A stretch of 64,000 nucleotides of DNA from Kalmusia sp. IMI 367209 (Eukaryota > Ascomycota > Dothideomycetes > Pleosporales > Didymosphaeriaceae), in contig JAPEUQ010000013.1 of the NCBI GenBank assembly GCA_027946365.1, forward strand, positions 434,001 through 498,000, given 5' to 3'. How positions within the stretch are numbered: position 1 is the stretch's first letter; every line of letters begins with the position of its first letter. Positions 1-11,693 of the stretch are shown here, piece by piece. The notes beneath the pieces are model-generated. The model ran no database searches. It worked only from the letters and a program-made list of their open reading frames with translations, and was not told where the DNA came from. The translations under genes and the position numbers were made by a program.

Positions 1-2105
1 TTTTAGCCGGCAATGACGGAAGAATCAGACCGCTTTGTTCGCTGACCGAAGACCGCCATTAATGATGCATTTCAGACACGCACGTGCAGGAGTGAATGCT
101 AAATTGGTGCCGCGCTAGACCCGATCGGCTCGCTCCATTCGTAGCTTTGACCACCCTCCATGTCAGCACACTAAAGCGATGGGCAGGGCGGACGGGGAAC
201 AAGCAGCTCCTTAGGGGCACCCACTCGATCAAAAATCACTGGTGCTCAGAGTACGGAGAGGAGTTGCGGAAGCAGGCATAGGATCGGGCTGAGGTATGGC
301 GGCACACCACCACAATCTTCCGTTCCTGCGGTAAACAGCGCCGTACGCAGCGCCGCTCATGTTGTGCACCCACCGTGCCGTTGTCCGCCGTCCCATTGTC
401 CCACCGCCCCATTGTCCCACGGCCTCCCTTCAGGCCCACGCGATAATGCAGCCTACCGACGATCTGGTGCCTGTCGTTTCGTTTGTCGGGATGTACGCAT
501 ACAACATCGTCTTTGTTCGCGGACTCTTGCGCTCATGGGCCGGCGCCCTGTTGGACTTGAGCCCCCACTTGCGGGCCGCTGATGAGACGGCAATGAGATT
601 GGGCCCTGTCAGACTGTAACGGCGCCGAAGCCGCGTGCAGCGATACGTGCAAAGGCGATGCAAGCCATCAAGTGCAGGCCGTCGGCGAGCTGGTGGGGAC
701 AGCCCACAATGGCGGTGACGGCGACTGGACCCCCCCCCTGGGATCGATGGAGATGCAGAAGTCGAGCAGTGGTCGACACTGACGCCATAGGATTCTCGTG
801 CTACCTTGGCGAAGCTCAACCGTTTCCTGACAGGCCGTTATCTCGTGCGTACACGGTCATCAGATCGCCCGTCGGCGCGGCCAAAATAACCCAAGCGCCG
901 CCTGCCTCGTTGCCTTGTTCGCATCTCCGCAACCCCATTGCAACCCATCTGTTTTCCCGCCTAACAAACGTTTCGGTGGCGTCGGCGTGATGCGCTCAAT
1001 GTAGTAAACACACGGTCACGCCCATCACGTTTAATGTTGGCCCTCAGGCATCAAGGGGCAGTGCCGTGCCGTGTCTGCTTAGCCTATTCTTCCGGTGGTC
1101 ATCCAGACGCTATGCATCTTTTCGCACCCCAGGTCGGGGGAATCCGGCACTGTGCCGACCCTGCGAAGCACGATGCTCGCCGTTCAAGTCGCTTGTTGTC
1201 GTCGTCTGTACCTTTCCCTAGGGTTCGGGGCAGGCTCCGCATGCTTGTGCGTCGCCCCAATGGCAAGTGAAACAGCCTCGCGGCATACGCGCTCTGGGTT
1301 GCGCCAACACGAGGAGGATACAATTCTACAGTCACCGTGAACGCAAGCCTTTTTTGCGGGTGGGCCCGCACGCTCCCCCCGTTGACGCGCGCTCTCCCTC
1401 TTCTGTCTAGGTCGGCCCCAAAGCAAGGGAGACGACCTGAGTGGAGCCCGTTCCACTCCATCGGCGTCCGCGCCAGCTGGAAGGCTCAGCCTATCACCGA
1501 CCGCGCCACCATTCACTACGTGCAGGGCGTCATGCAGCCCTCCACACAAGGCACACTATGCGAAGCCATTAATGTGACCATCACATGGCGGTACCCCCAC
1601 CCCCCCCGGAACAAAGTATGCGGCAGTGGCTCTGGTTAATGGGTCGACACACGGACTATTCAGAGCATGCTTCCGCCTCCCCGTTCTGCGACTCGACCAA
1701 TGTGGACGTACGCTTGACCTCCAACACTGAAGCCTCCCTGCAAGATGCGCCCGCCACAATGTGTTGTCAACGCTCGGAACTGCGTGCAATGGATCATCCT
1801 GTGTCCGCACTATCCATATGCAGAGCTTGTTTTGATCTTCATGTTACCGGAGTACATGCACCTGACCCCCCTTGACACTGCCAGGCTCTGATACGTTCTG
1901 CCGTAGTGTTTTGATGCCGCATTCATCCTCGATCCAGGCTTACCCCGGCAGAACTAACGGACGATTGCATTAGTCTCTCTCTCTCTCGGGAGCACGAGGT
2001 TGCCTTTGTCATGGTCCTGAACGTCGCTGCTTGTAGCATTATATATGCCTAGCGAAGCTGCCATCCGAAACCGTCCTCAATTCACCTCGAAACCTCATAC
2101 GCACA
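1..2105. other. Intergenic, no gene supported
   Basis: GC-rich stretch with several open frames of 60-130 codons on both strands that overlap each other, carry no recognisable domain and have no splice-supported extension. I see no gene here. It contains a 16-bp tandem duplication (392-423), a short (TC)7 run (1974-1987) and a TATA-like TTATATATG around 2039-2047 that precedes the first gene by about 60 bp. Confidence 0.6.
392..423. repeat. Two-copy 16-bp direct repeat
   Basis: Positions 392-407 and 408-423 repeat the unit CCCATTGTCCCACCGC in tandem, with only the GC order near the end changed in the second copy. It is a local slippage-type duplication within GC-rich non-coding sequence. Confidence 0.7.
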
Positions 2106-2672
2106 ATGAGCTCCCGACCATCCACCCACGCATCAAATATGGCATCGCCAAAGCTCGCATCCAATAAGATTGATCTCGAGGCCAGTCGGTAAGCTACCTC
2201 CAGATCCGTCCTCGCCACTAGCTGCCCTGTGGTGCGGCTGGCTCACCGCACGTACTATGTTCTAACCCAAACCCAGGTCATCACAAACAATCACAGTTCA
2301 GGCCTCTGCGGCTCGAGACACATCCCGGCAACAAAGACCCGCCGCACTGCCCACCGCCGCACCAAAAGAAAAACCCTACGCCAGTAAGTATCCGACTCTT
2401 TGCTACATAAGAGAGGCATCCACTAACATATCTTCCTAGTCCAAGTGTCACACTCGCGGAGAAACCTTTCATGTCCGTACCATGTCCCAATCGTCGAGCT
2501 GTGTCCCCAGCGCAGCGTCGCAAGCGATATGACACCGATGGAAAGATTTCTAGATGCTTCGCATTCAGAGAATCCGCTCGCACTGTTCGAAGGTCTTCGA
2601 ATAGGAACCGCGGCGTCGGGAGGGTGTACCTGCGGCCAGGCTCCTCAGAGACAGTGTACGGCGATGTTGTGA
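2106..2672 (+). CDS. Small hypothetical protein, 3 exons
   Basis: Exons 2106-2188, 2277-2383 and 2440-2672 give 140 residues. Both introns (88 and 56 nt) have canonical GTAAG donors and YAG acceptors, and joining them keeps one frame open from the ATG to TGA, so the model is supported although no family is recognised. The N-terminal 60 residues are Ser/Ala/Pro-rich and look disordered. The third exon holds six cysteines, including CPYHVP and CTCGQ-like groups, which could bind metal or form disulfides. There is no signal peptide and no membrane segment. A TATA-like TTATATATG lies about 60 bp upstream. The function is unknown. Confidence 0.6.
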
Positions 2673-3630
2673 CATGTTGTTTCGTCGGTGAGGCTGCATG
2701 TTTGACCTAGGTTGGCCGGGAGGGGGCGGTTTGTAATAGAGTCATGTCATCATCTAGCAGGGCTCGGAAGGCGTGAAAACTCTGGCATCCAGGTACCATC
2801 ATTGTCGTCGTAATTGTTCGTGTAATACCTATCCTATATATCCATCCCAGCATGCGCAATGTTTTCCGTCATCCCTTTATTCTTCTGACGAAAAAAACCT
2901 CTCAAATACGCAGCCATCTGTTACACCTGCCTACCTAACACTACACCGAGTAACACATCCGGTCACACCTTTCCTTCGGCAAGACAACAGTAAGGTCACG
3001 TGATGTCATGATGAACAGAAACACCAGCCTCGCAACCGCGCTAGCGCTTACACCGATAGGTTCGCCCTTTTTTCTTCTTCTGGCGCCCGTCACTCCATCT
3101 GACGTCTTCCACAGCTTCCGAAACGGCATCGTGCGTCCGCGCCCCGCGTCTGTGACAGCCTTGGGTAATTTGTTTCATGTCACAGCACGCGCGCGGTGTG
3201 TAGCCCCGTCACAACGGGTTTGGTGTCAGAGCCACGTTGCGACTGGGATCGAACGCGGAGCGACGAGTGCTGTCTTTTCTGTGCGGGGGAAATAGAGGGG
3301 CCTGAGGAAGCAATTTGTTTTGAATGATTGTTGGAGAGGTCAACGGGAGGGATATCTGCTGGTTTTTGTCTGCTTGCGTTGAGTACGTTAGCTACTTGGG
3401 TATGCCTTTACGTAGTCTGACACCAGTACTGTGGAAGAGGTAGCGTATTTGGATAAGAACGCTCTGATCTTGGGTACTACATGTAAGGCTGTGTTTGTTG
3501 GAGGCTGGAATCTACTGTGTGTTGTGGAGCTGAAGCGGGCTGCGCTTGGGGAATAGGAGTAGGGTCTTGCAAAGGAGCGGTGGTGGAAAAAGTGTAAGAT
3601 CAAGGCTTAGAGCAGGGACGTGGGAGAGTG

Positions 3631-3862
3631 TGAGGTACGGTGATATGCAGTGATGCGAAGCGAGATAGAGTAATGTAATGTGAGGTAGAGTAGTGCAACG
3701 TGAGGTTGGGTAATGCAATGTGAGGTAGAGTAATGCAATGTGAAGTAGAGTAATGTAACGTGAGGTAGAGTGAGGTAGAGCACAGCAGGGGTATCCCAGA
3801 CTAATGTAAAATGATCAAACCCGAAGCAAAGCAAAGCAAAGCGAACCAAACCAAACCAAACT
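3631..3862. repeat. Degenerate 20-bp minisatellite plus 5-bp repeats
   Basis: About seven to eight imperfect copies of TGAGGTAGAGTAATGCAATG run from about 3631 to 3780. Copies differ by single substitutions (taatgtaacg, tagtgcaacg), so the array is old. It is followed at 3823-3862 by a short 5-bp repeat, three GCAAA units grading into three CCAAA units. Open frames over it on the minus strand read Tyr-Leu-Thr-Leu-His repeats and are artefacts of the repeat. Confidence 0.8.
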
Positions 3863-5848
3863 AAATTGAATCAAACCGATATAGAGTGAAGTAGGGGTAA
3901 CACAGGCTAAGGTAGGCGAGGTAGGGAGAGGTGGAGGGACAAGACACTCGGCAGATTCACGCCGTCTAGATAACGCAAAGAGGACGCAAGCTGGAGGCAA
4001 ATCGGACAGAGGCAGTACTGGCTAGTGGCTGAGAGTCTGAATCGCGGAGAGCCTTGCGCAGACCAGCAAGAGGTACAATGAGGGTGACTGAGCTACAGGT
4101 GGTGCTCAAGGCCCCAAGCGCGGCTAGCGTTGCAAGGGGGTGTAACAGAATGGCGCTTGAGCACATCTCTCGCCCAGCTGAGCACATCTAGCTCAATCAT
4201 GTACGCTAGGATCGTTGGATCGTCGCATTCTTCCTCTAGAGCCCCGAGAGTACCGGGAATAAACTTGATCATCAAAGAAGATCTCGAAACGAGCACAGGG
4301 GTGCAAATTGCGTCACAACAGTGGGTATCTCGGTAGGAGTCCGCCCCCAACGCTAAGCGCCTTGTGAGCCATTAGCTCTTGCGAGAGACAACAAACGGTG
4401 CGTGTCACTAGCTCGCGTTCGACGCTACAGTCAAGTAGGTCTCTAGCGCCGCTTCTTGTAGCCGTGCGAGGCTGCGCTTCACCGGTTTTCTTCCAAAGGA
4501 TTATGATGTGAGGGAGGGTGGTAAGAGCCCTTCATGGTCTGAGAGAGATAACTAGCCCAATCAGGAGTTGGCCAGTCACGCTAGTGACCCATACTTACTG
4601 GTTGAATGTGCATGCGAAACCCGGGATCGTCAGGAACGAAATGAAAGACGCTAACACTTAGATGTCCGAAGCGAGGGCTCAAGTGCTTTGTTATCACCGA
4701 TGGTTTTAGCGCAGACTAAGGCGAGCGGCGACATTTTGGCGGTTTATAAATTTGGTCGGAAGATCCGTGCATTCCCAATTTATGTAGATCAAAACCACTC
4801 CGACTAGCACATAGTGGTATGCCGATGGCGCTAGGTTTGCGTATGCGTATTCTTGAATAAGTATCTTTTTTGCTACTCTATAGGTACCCAGTAGTATACT
4901 ACTAGATATTGAGGAAGGTGGGGCATTGTGATAGTTTTTGAGTGGGTCCGGTTGCGATCGGGGGGATCTCGTTGGTGTTCTGTTGGGATTTGGTAGGGAT
5001 CTTAGTGGGTTTCGTTCAATTTCCATATGCAGCTCAGACCACCTTATGGTACATTGTCCTTGTGTGAGACGCATGAGGTACGATTGAGAGCAGGAGCAGG
5101 TGATCGGGGAAGGGCTCCCGAGATAATTTTGATTTTACGAAAGCCGTTCGATACATACCGGGATAACCAAGCCTCCGGCCAAGACTTGCTGGGGATCTGC
5201 TCGCTAACTCCAGGCTCCAATCATCCGTAGCTGAAAATCGGCGGCAGATTAAGACACTAAGCGACGACAAGAAAGTACAGGCACGCGATATATGACGGGG
5301 TCCAACTCGGGTACAGCCTCCCGCAGCTTCTTGAGTCAGTGACCGACATGGGCAATAGAGCGGTGTGTGAGGGCCGGGGTAGCGTTACGCGTCTGCAGAC
5401 CACTATCCCCGGTCCTTATCTTTCCATGATGCGCAAAGAGTAACAGTGGCACGTCGTTGGAGTACGCGTGCGTTAATTCTATAACACTGAACGTGCGTCT
5501 TAAAATTCCTTGGCAGCACCTCCTGACTTTCACATCCGTATTCTGAAAAGTGAATTAGGAACAACTTACATGGAACTAAGGCGGTCTTATGTACTTTTCT
5601 TTTTTTTCATAATTATGGGCATCCAGTAGGCTCAATATGACCAACGTTTGGCCTGATATGACTCTAGACATAAAGATCTTAAACTATGCATACTGTGTGT
5701 GCGCCGCGTTGAAAGTGCTCAGTTAAACCCACGGACATAGGGTTGGATTGATTGAAATTCATGAGAGACTAAGCAGCCTAATCAGCCATCCGCGACACTA
5801 GTGTTAGCAAGAACTTCGAAATTTAAAGAAAATTGAAATTGGAAGAAG

Positions 5849-5976
5849 TTTGAATTAAAAGAAGTTTGAATTAAAAGAAGTTTGAATTAAAAGAAGTTTG
5901 AATTAAAAGAAGTTTGAATTAAAAGAAGTTTGAATTAAAAGAAGTTTGAATTAAAAGAAGTTTGAATTAAAAGAAG
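5849..5976. repeat. Perfect 16-bp minisatellite, 8 copies
   Basis: The unit TTTGAATTAAAAGAAG repeats eight times without a mismatch from 5849 to 5976. A related degenerate copy lies on each side (ggaagaag before, tttgaaaatgaaaaagg after). It is very AT-rich. Perfect identity suggests recent expansion by slippage or unequal exchange. It lies in non-coding DNA about 0.5 kb upstream of the first copy of the duplicated orphan gene. Confidence 0.95.
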
Positions 5977-6484
5977 TTTGAAAATGAAAAAGGAATTTTG
6001 AAATTTCTTGCATGGGAGTCAACAGGGATGTGGGTAAGGACCCCTATTCCCTGCAAACCACGCCGCACGCCAACATATGCAAATTCGAACCAAGATTAGT
6101 CTGTAGACACGTAAACTCCGAACTTGGGTATGTGCACCGTAATTTTTTTATTACCTCAAGTATTGGATCCTAATTCTACTTGGAAAGCTGACATTCTGCA
6201 GGCTGCTGTACACCTGCTGGTCCAAGTTCCACATTTCCAGGGTCTTGTGTAACCGCTTTGACGCATCTTCGATTTTGACACCCTTTTTTGAAGAGTAACT
6301 TAGCGTATCAGGGATGGAAAGACGCAGAGCAAAGATCCATCTTGTTCTTAACGTTGATCTTTTCTCTTCGTCACTAGAAAGAGTACTTAAGGAGTGACCG
6401 CCTCTGGAAACACGGTGGTTGAATGCATGAACATCTTATTGAAAACATTTCGAACAACATCAATATTCTGGTCAAATCATCAGT

Positions 6485-6977
6485 ATGCCTCAGCAAGGAA
6501 ATTTGAGGGATAACTGGCTAAGAATGAAAACAAGTTTGTTAATTCATGATCTTGTACTGTTTGAACTACTACTTATTTGACGTAGAACTCTTGCGTAGAG
6601 AGCGGTTACAAGCATCTCAAGACACTCAGGAAGCTGATAAGAGCGTCTCTAATGCAGGACTTCCTGTCAAGGGTTCCTCATTGACTCTGGAAGCGACTTC
6701 GAAGCAGGATCTAGCAGGTGAAGGTACGCTGAGAATATCTTCTCTCCTCTCACGTCGTTTTTTGAACACTAACATTGAATCAGATGAGGCGCGATGGACT
6801 CGGGATACTCATAAAACCCCCACGCTCGTAGATGAGCTTGATTTTTCGTCTAAGCCGTCTACTCCTGCACATGCAGCGCAGCATGAGCCCGAACTGTGTT
6901 CTCCGAAAGAACACTCCGAATCGAATGAACGCACGACCACTACCAGAGTGTGTAGCTGCGCCTGTAAAGGGGGTTAG
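6485..6977 (+). CDS. Hypothetical protein, copy A of a duplicated orphan gene
   Basis: Exons 6485-6533, 6586-6723 and 6784-6977 give 126 residues. The model rests on comparison with the copy at 7901-8457. Both start ATG-YYT-CAG-CAA, both have a phase-1 intron after 16 codons, both resume with LLR(R/K)ERLQAS, and both have a second phase-1 intron before an Asp codon. The shared segments are the N-terminal basic helix, the LQAS(Q/R)D block and an acidic SSK-P-T region. Copy A diverges after about residue 110 and ends in a Cys/Gly-rich tail running into a GGTTAGGGTAGGG stretch, so its 3' end may be decayed. No family is recognised. The protein is hydrophilic, without a signal peptide or membrane segment. 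Confidence 0.5.
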
Positions 6978-7684
6978 GGTAGGGCAGGGCGAGACACTGC
7001 CGAAGCCCCATAAGAATTTGAGAAGTGGCATGTTTAGGCAGCTAAAGTACTGGTAAGATAGCTATAAGATATCGGGTATACAAGCTTTGACTACGAGCTC
7101 GTTGTTTTGAGGATGCATGATGGTTACTTGACTATTGGGATTAAGCTCTATGCCACGGTGCGATCGTGTACGCTTACTGGCGCAGCACGAGCGTCCAAAG
7201 TTTGAAAGCGTTGTCAATATACATTTCGATGATGGTGTTAACAGGAATATTCACTTTTGATGCAAAATAAAATCTGAAAAAAGAATCTGTGGCACAGGGT
7301 AAGCGCTTACCCTCTGCAGCGAGGCACACTTCTTGGCACGCTACAACGTGCACGCTGTGTAGCCTGCCGCGATCATTGGCAGTGTGCATTGCGTTTAGGT
7401 TTGGCTATAGAACAACGAGCGATAATTGGGATTTCCCACGTGCAGAATCAACACATAAACCTTTTTATAGAATGATTCTGTATAGTTACCTGAATAGGAA
7501 TAAATTAATAGAGATTTTTAATGCTTGACTACTGAGGTTATACTTGTTGAAGATTAGATTCTGTTGGGGTGATGGTACCGAAGCGGGTTGAGGGAGTCGA
7601 GAACAAGAAATGTGGACCTGAAGCAAGCCTTAGTATGATAGGTATAGGATGGGAACTAAAGCTTATAGTGCGAGATGGTGAGAT

Positions 7685-7755
7685 GGCGAGAGAGGGAGAG
7701 ACGGCGAGAGAGGGAGAGACGGCGAGAGAGGGAGAGACGGCGAGAGCGGGAGAGC
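7685..7755. repeat. 18-bp purine-rich tandem repeat
   Basis: Nearly four copies of GGCGAGAGAGGGAGAGAC start at 7685, 7703, 7721 and 7739, the last one imperfect. The strand is almost pure purine. Frames across it give Arg-Glu repeats (RERERRRERE) that imitate a charged coiled coil. I treat them as repeat artefacts, not a gene. Confidence 0.85.
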
Positions 7756-7900
7756 GCGGGAGCGAGGTGGTCGGATGGGCAGGTGCAGATGCGCAACAGT
7801 GCGGCTAAATCATTCTCGCCCTTCCTCAGCAAAATGGCGAGTATACGAACAACCATCTTAGTATAACAAAGCTCATCAACAATCTAGATTTTGCAATAGT

Positions 7901-8457
7901 ATGTTTCAGCAAGGGAAGATAAGGAATATGTGGATAAGAATGGCAAGAAGTCTGTCTTGTTCTTTTCACACTGGTTCAACTAGTACTTACTAAACATAGA
8001 ACTCTTGCGTAAAGAGCGGCTGCAGGCATCTAGAGACGAATTTGAAGCTTATAAGAACGCTTCTAATATAGAATCTTCAATTAAGTCTCCTACAACGAGT
8101 CCCGAAATACCTGCGAAGACAAAGATACCAGGAGACGACGGTATGTTGAATACATGGCCCCCTTCTTTTACAGATACTATACTCACTTACTTAGATGGAG
8201 CAACCCAAGCCGAAGAATCTCCTCGCATATGCCTCACGCTCGAGGCCGAGCTTGACGGTTCGTCTAAGCGCCCTACCTCCGAGCCTGCGACACGGTACGA
8301 ACCTGACGACGAATGCCACGATGGTTTGACGAATGACGTGTTGTGGTCCATGTATGGACATCTCAAGATCTTGCGAGGCTTGAGACAAGAGCTTAGGGAA
8401 GCTCGTTCCGAGGGTGCCTTGAAATCAATACAGGGTACATGGGAGCCGCGCGAATGA
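7901..8457 (+). CDS. Hypothetical protein, copy B of a duplicated orphan gene
   Basis: Exons 7901-7949, 8000-8140 and 8195-8457 give 150 residues. It is a paralogue of the gene at 6485-6977, with both intron positions and phases kept (GTCTGT and GTATGT donors, TAG acceptors). The second intron has an alternative acceptor at 8172, also in frame, but that would leave only about 33 nt of intron. This copy continues beyond copy A with a helical, charged C-terminus (LKILRGLRQELREARSEG) that could form a short coiled coil. There is no signal peptide or membrane segment. I recognise no domain. The pair is separated by about 0.9 kb that includes a purine-rich repeat, which suggests local duplication. 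Confidence 0.55.
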
Positions 8458-9096
8458 ATCCGGCATGTATACAGCCATTCAGAGCAGCTTTTCGATCTGA
8501 TGCTCGCAATAACGTGTCATACAAGTACGGATATGAGTGAATGAATATCCGTATAGCCTCTGCTCAATGCTCCATAGATTATGAGATGAATACATGCGGA
8601 CATTGTGCTGTACATGACAAATAAATCCTTGCATCTCTTCACGCTCTGCAAGAGAGAGTCGGTTGGACGATTGAACAAGGCGCTCATACTGACTACTGTA
8701 CTGATCATCAAGTGCGAAGAATCAGGGACCGTTCATTTAGCGAGGCATGAGGTGGAGACCTGACGACGAGTAGATGTGGAACACTAATGTGGAAAACCTG
8801 GATATGAACGCTAATTAAAAAGGTCTAAGTATGCTTATACCCTATGTTATGGTATTTTTTGGGCTGATCATCGAATTGGACAGGAAACTCTCATACCTCT
8901 CAAGGTATTTGACGTAGTTGATTTCAATTCCCGTCCAGCCCAGATATCAAGGCGATGAGCCAACCTTAAGTTTTAACTTGAAGTTTAGCGAGAGAGTAGA
9001 ACACGCTGTATTGCTAAAATATGGCAAATACCAATGCTTATATCGAGCTAGAATGTATGTGCCTAAGACGCCCAAAAGTATCCTCAGGTCGCGAGG
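8458..9096. other. Intergenic, nothing recognised
   Basis: AT-rich spacer between the 3' ends of convergent genes. Two short frames here (8517-8711 - and 8918-9100 +) have no domain or splice support. Confidence 0.6.
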
Positions 9097-10933
9097 CTAG
9101 AACCATGAAGCGTTTTTAATCTTCTTATCCCCTAGAACATCAATATCGTCATAGCCTGTGAAAGCCTTGCCCTCCCTCTTCGCCTTCAAAGTTGCTTTCC
9201 TAACCTGTACTACACTGCGCTCAATATCGCGCGTTAACCACCATGTCCAAACGTTTGATAAGAGCGCAGCGACTGTAATTGCAAGACCGATTAGGAAGCT
9301 ATTGCGATAGCGGTTATATGCCCATTTCGACTGGAAGAACTGCGGTCCGATCGTCGATCCAAGCTGTGCGATACTGCTTTGCAGTCCGATCGCAAAGCTT
9401 GCACCAGTTGCGCCAGACATGATCGAGGTGCGCCAAGACCAGTACGGTACGTAGTATGAATTCACAAAGAATTGGCTGAGTACACACGCGGCATAGAATG
9501 CGCCGCGTGCTTCGACTGTGAAGAAAAGGACGTAGCACACAAATGTGCCTAGAATAGTGCATCTGTGAAGCACGTCAATCCAAATTCTCATTAAATGGGA
9601 CAAGGGCTCTTACAAGCACATTACAGGCCGCTGTGCCCATGCACGAGAGGTGATGAGGACGCAAATGAACATTGCAACTATACCTGCAACAGCAGGCGGT
9701 ATATTGAGGAGCAAACTGTTCGGCAATTTTGCGAATCCGAGGCCTGCGATAATCGTGGGCATGTACCAAGACAGCGCATATGAGCTTAAGTTCATCAGAG
9801 TTTGATCAAACAGGAACGCCCAGGTGGTGGGGCTCTTGAATGCGATCCATGCTTCTTTGGTGTTCCAGCTCGGCTCGGCCGTAGATGGGGCATTTGGTGG
9901 TAGCCGTGCCTCGAGGAATTGCTGTTCACGGGGCGTAAGCCACTTTTGGCTGCGTGGCGATTTGGGAAAATCGGGCAAGACCACGAAGATGACGCCGCTA
10001 AAAAAGATGGTGGCAACACCTTCGAGAATGAATGCCCATCGCCAGCCACTTGAACCACGCAGACCGTCCATAAAGCTGGCTCCATAACAGATGAGCGAGC
10101 CAATAATAGTAGACAAGTTGGATATACTAAAGTACCAGAGCATTGGCCGCCCGATTTCGTCGGTCCGATACCAGTAAGACAATGTTGTGATGACGCCAGG
10201 AAACATGCCTGCTTCGAACATACTACCGAAAGGATTAGTCATGGCTCATGTGGTTGCAATGGTCCAACCTTGAAACAACGATGACTCACCCAACTAAAAA
10301 CCGGCATGCCAGAAGCTGGCCAGATGTGTGTACTGCACCACAACAGGCCGTGACAACACCCCACGACAGGAATATGCGAGACTCCCAAGCGTGCGGCGTC
10401 ATCCACTTGATGAGCAGATTGCTAGGCAGTTCGAAAATAATGTACGGAATGCCTTGTATAGTAGCCACCCAGTTATACTCATTTGGAGAAAACCCAAGCT
10501 CATTCATAATGTTTGAAGCAAGGCCTCCCTGCATTGTTTTAATGATGCTGATGTTGCCGAAACAGATCTGGCATACGAATCAGCATGGCTTGACATCAGC
10601 TTGGATAACATTTGACGCTTACGTTCTTGATCATGAACATGACTCCGATAAGGACGCTGTGAAAAGGTCAGAAATCAGATTTACGGTATCTAGAGTAACT
10701 GACAGGAATCGTTTGTCAACTTTCCGCATGATAGCCTGTTCCTCCTCTGCACTGAAAGTTGCGAGAAATGCAGTCCGCGCTTCTGGATCACCCCGAAGAT
10801 CACGCGACAAATCTTCAAGCTCAGAAACATAGGTAGATGTGATTGGAGGAAGCTTTGTCGCTTCGATATCGTGACCCCCATCGTCTATACTCGAGCTTGA
10901 GCTTCGTTTTTTTCCACCGAGAATGAACGCCAT
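9097..10933 (-). CDS. MFS transporter, anion:cation symporter (ACS, Dal5/Tna1-like)
   Basis: Five exons (10933-10704, 10656-10623, 10567-10290, 10222-9614, 9562-9097) give 538 residues. The joins rebuild the ACS fold: VDKRFL then LIGVMFMIKN, QGIPYIIFELPSN in the first helices, RFLVGMFEAGMFPG in helix 4 with the loop arginine, WRWAFILEG, and a cytoplasmic loop with LPDFP and LTPREQ before helix 7. The family imports small anions such as allantoate, nicotinate or pantothenate at the plasma membrane; this sequence does not show the substrate. The gene is divergent from the flavin monooxygenase at 11694 with 760 bp between the ATGs, so uptake and oxidation of one substrate is a reasonable inference. 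The usual ACS sequence NIDxxN after the first helix is replaced by NICFGN. Confidence 0.92.
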
Positions 10934-11693
10934 CAAATCGATGGATTACTTAATGATCTTAAAAGGAAAAGGTGAACAACAATAATCTTAGCAGATCAGT
11001 GATCAATAGGTCTGTACATTATTTCTCGTTGAAGATTTTATATCCGAAGGCTCGCAAGCTATCGCTGCTCGTCATTAATACCTAGAATTCTCATTCATGT
11101 CGTGCTTGGATATGCTGGTCGCGCCTTTCTGATACCATCCGAAGCTCCTATCTAGGTGTAAGGTCATCCTACATCGGAGCCATGTACCGAGACAATTATT
11201 AGTAATCGGGAATGGTATACCCGAACTTATGGTGAACAGACGGAGATAGAATTCCAGGTATTCCTGAACCAGTGTGTTCTCGCTTGATTATATTGATGGA
11301 GATTCAAATTCTTTATCAGCCAAGTGGTTGCACGTTTTTGGCGAGAATTGCGCCATACAACCCTTGAAAGTTCGACGAATCAGGTTCCACATCAATGCAG
11401 TGATAAGATAGTATACTCCATAAGTATTTGAAAGGTCGTGTTGTTCAAGATACTGAGGGTTCCATGACTCAGTTTGGTTGCGCGCCTGATCCAGTGGAAG
11501 TGTTCGACAGCCGATATTCGGATAAAAGTGCTCGATCGCTTGATGTCATCTTTTCTCAAGGATATAACGACATCACGAATTCAAGTGATACCCTTAAAAT
11601 CTCTGGAAATAAGTTAGTTGAGTATTTCTGCGACAAGCACAAGAACAGGTCAAAACGTCCGTGATTGAAAGGTGTAACAACAACGTGCTCAAA
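10934..11693. promoter_or_regulatory. Shared divergent promoter region
   Basis: This 760-bp spacer separates the ATGs of the MFS transporter (minus) and the monooxygenase (plus). A frame at 11428-11664 crosses it but has no ATG-supported start and no domain, so I leave it out. I see no convincing palindromic operator. Confidence 0.4.

Larger units (their letters stand above)
2673..6484. other. Long gene-free stretch with tandem repeats
   Basis: I find no supportable gene in these 3.8 kb. Open frames (for example 3008-3295 + and 4706-5074 -) are not linked by splice sites and encode no recognisable domain. The minus frame at 4093-4350 reads like protein in its middle part but has no supported start or continuation, so it may be a relic. 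The stretch contains a degenerate 20-bp minisatellite (about 3631-3780), 5-bp GCAAA/CCAAA units (3823-3862) and a perfect 16-bp minisatellite (5849-5976), listed separately. Confidence 0.6.

Noticed and set aside
430..819. 129-codon open frame on the minus strand in the GC-rich left end
   Set aside because: Overlaps several other frames on both strands, has no domain and no splice partners; long frames are expected by chance at this GC content.
3008..3295. 95-codon plus-strand frame with a hydrophobic start
   Set aside because: No recognised domain, Arg/Ala-rich composition after residue 40, and no promoter or splice support.
3607..3849. Minus-strand frame with Tyr-Leu-Thr-Leu-His repeats
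   Set aside because: It is simply the translation of the degenerate 20-bp minisatellite.
4093..4350. Minus-strand frame that reads like protein (ALEEECDDPTILAYMIELDV)
   Set aside because: No start context, no partner exons and no family recognised; possibly a relic but not supportable as a gene.
6970..6986. GGGGTTAGGGTAGGG resembling a telomeric repeat
   Set aside because: Only one full TTAGGG unit is present, not an interstitial telomeric array.
7675..7866. Arg/Glu-rich frame resembling a charged coiled-coil protein
   Set aside because: Produced by the 18-bp purine-rich tandem repeat.
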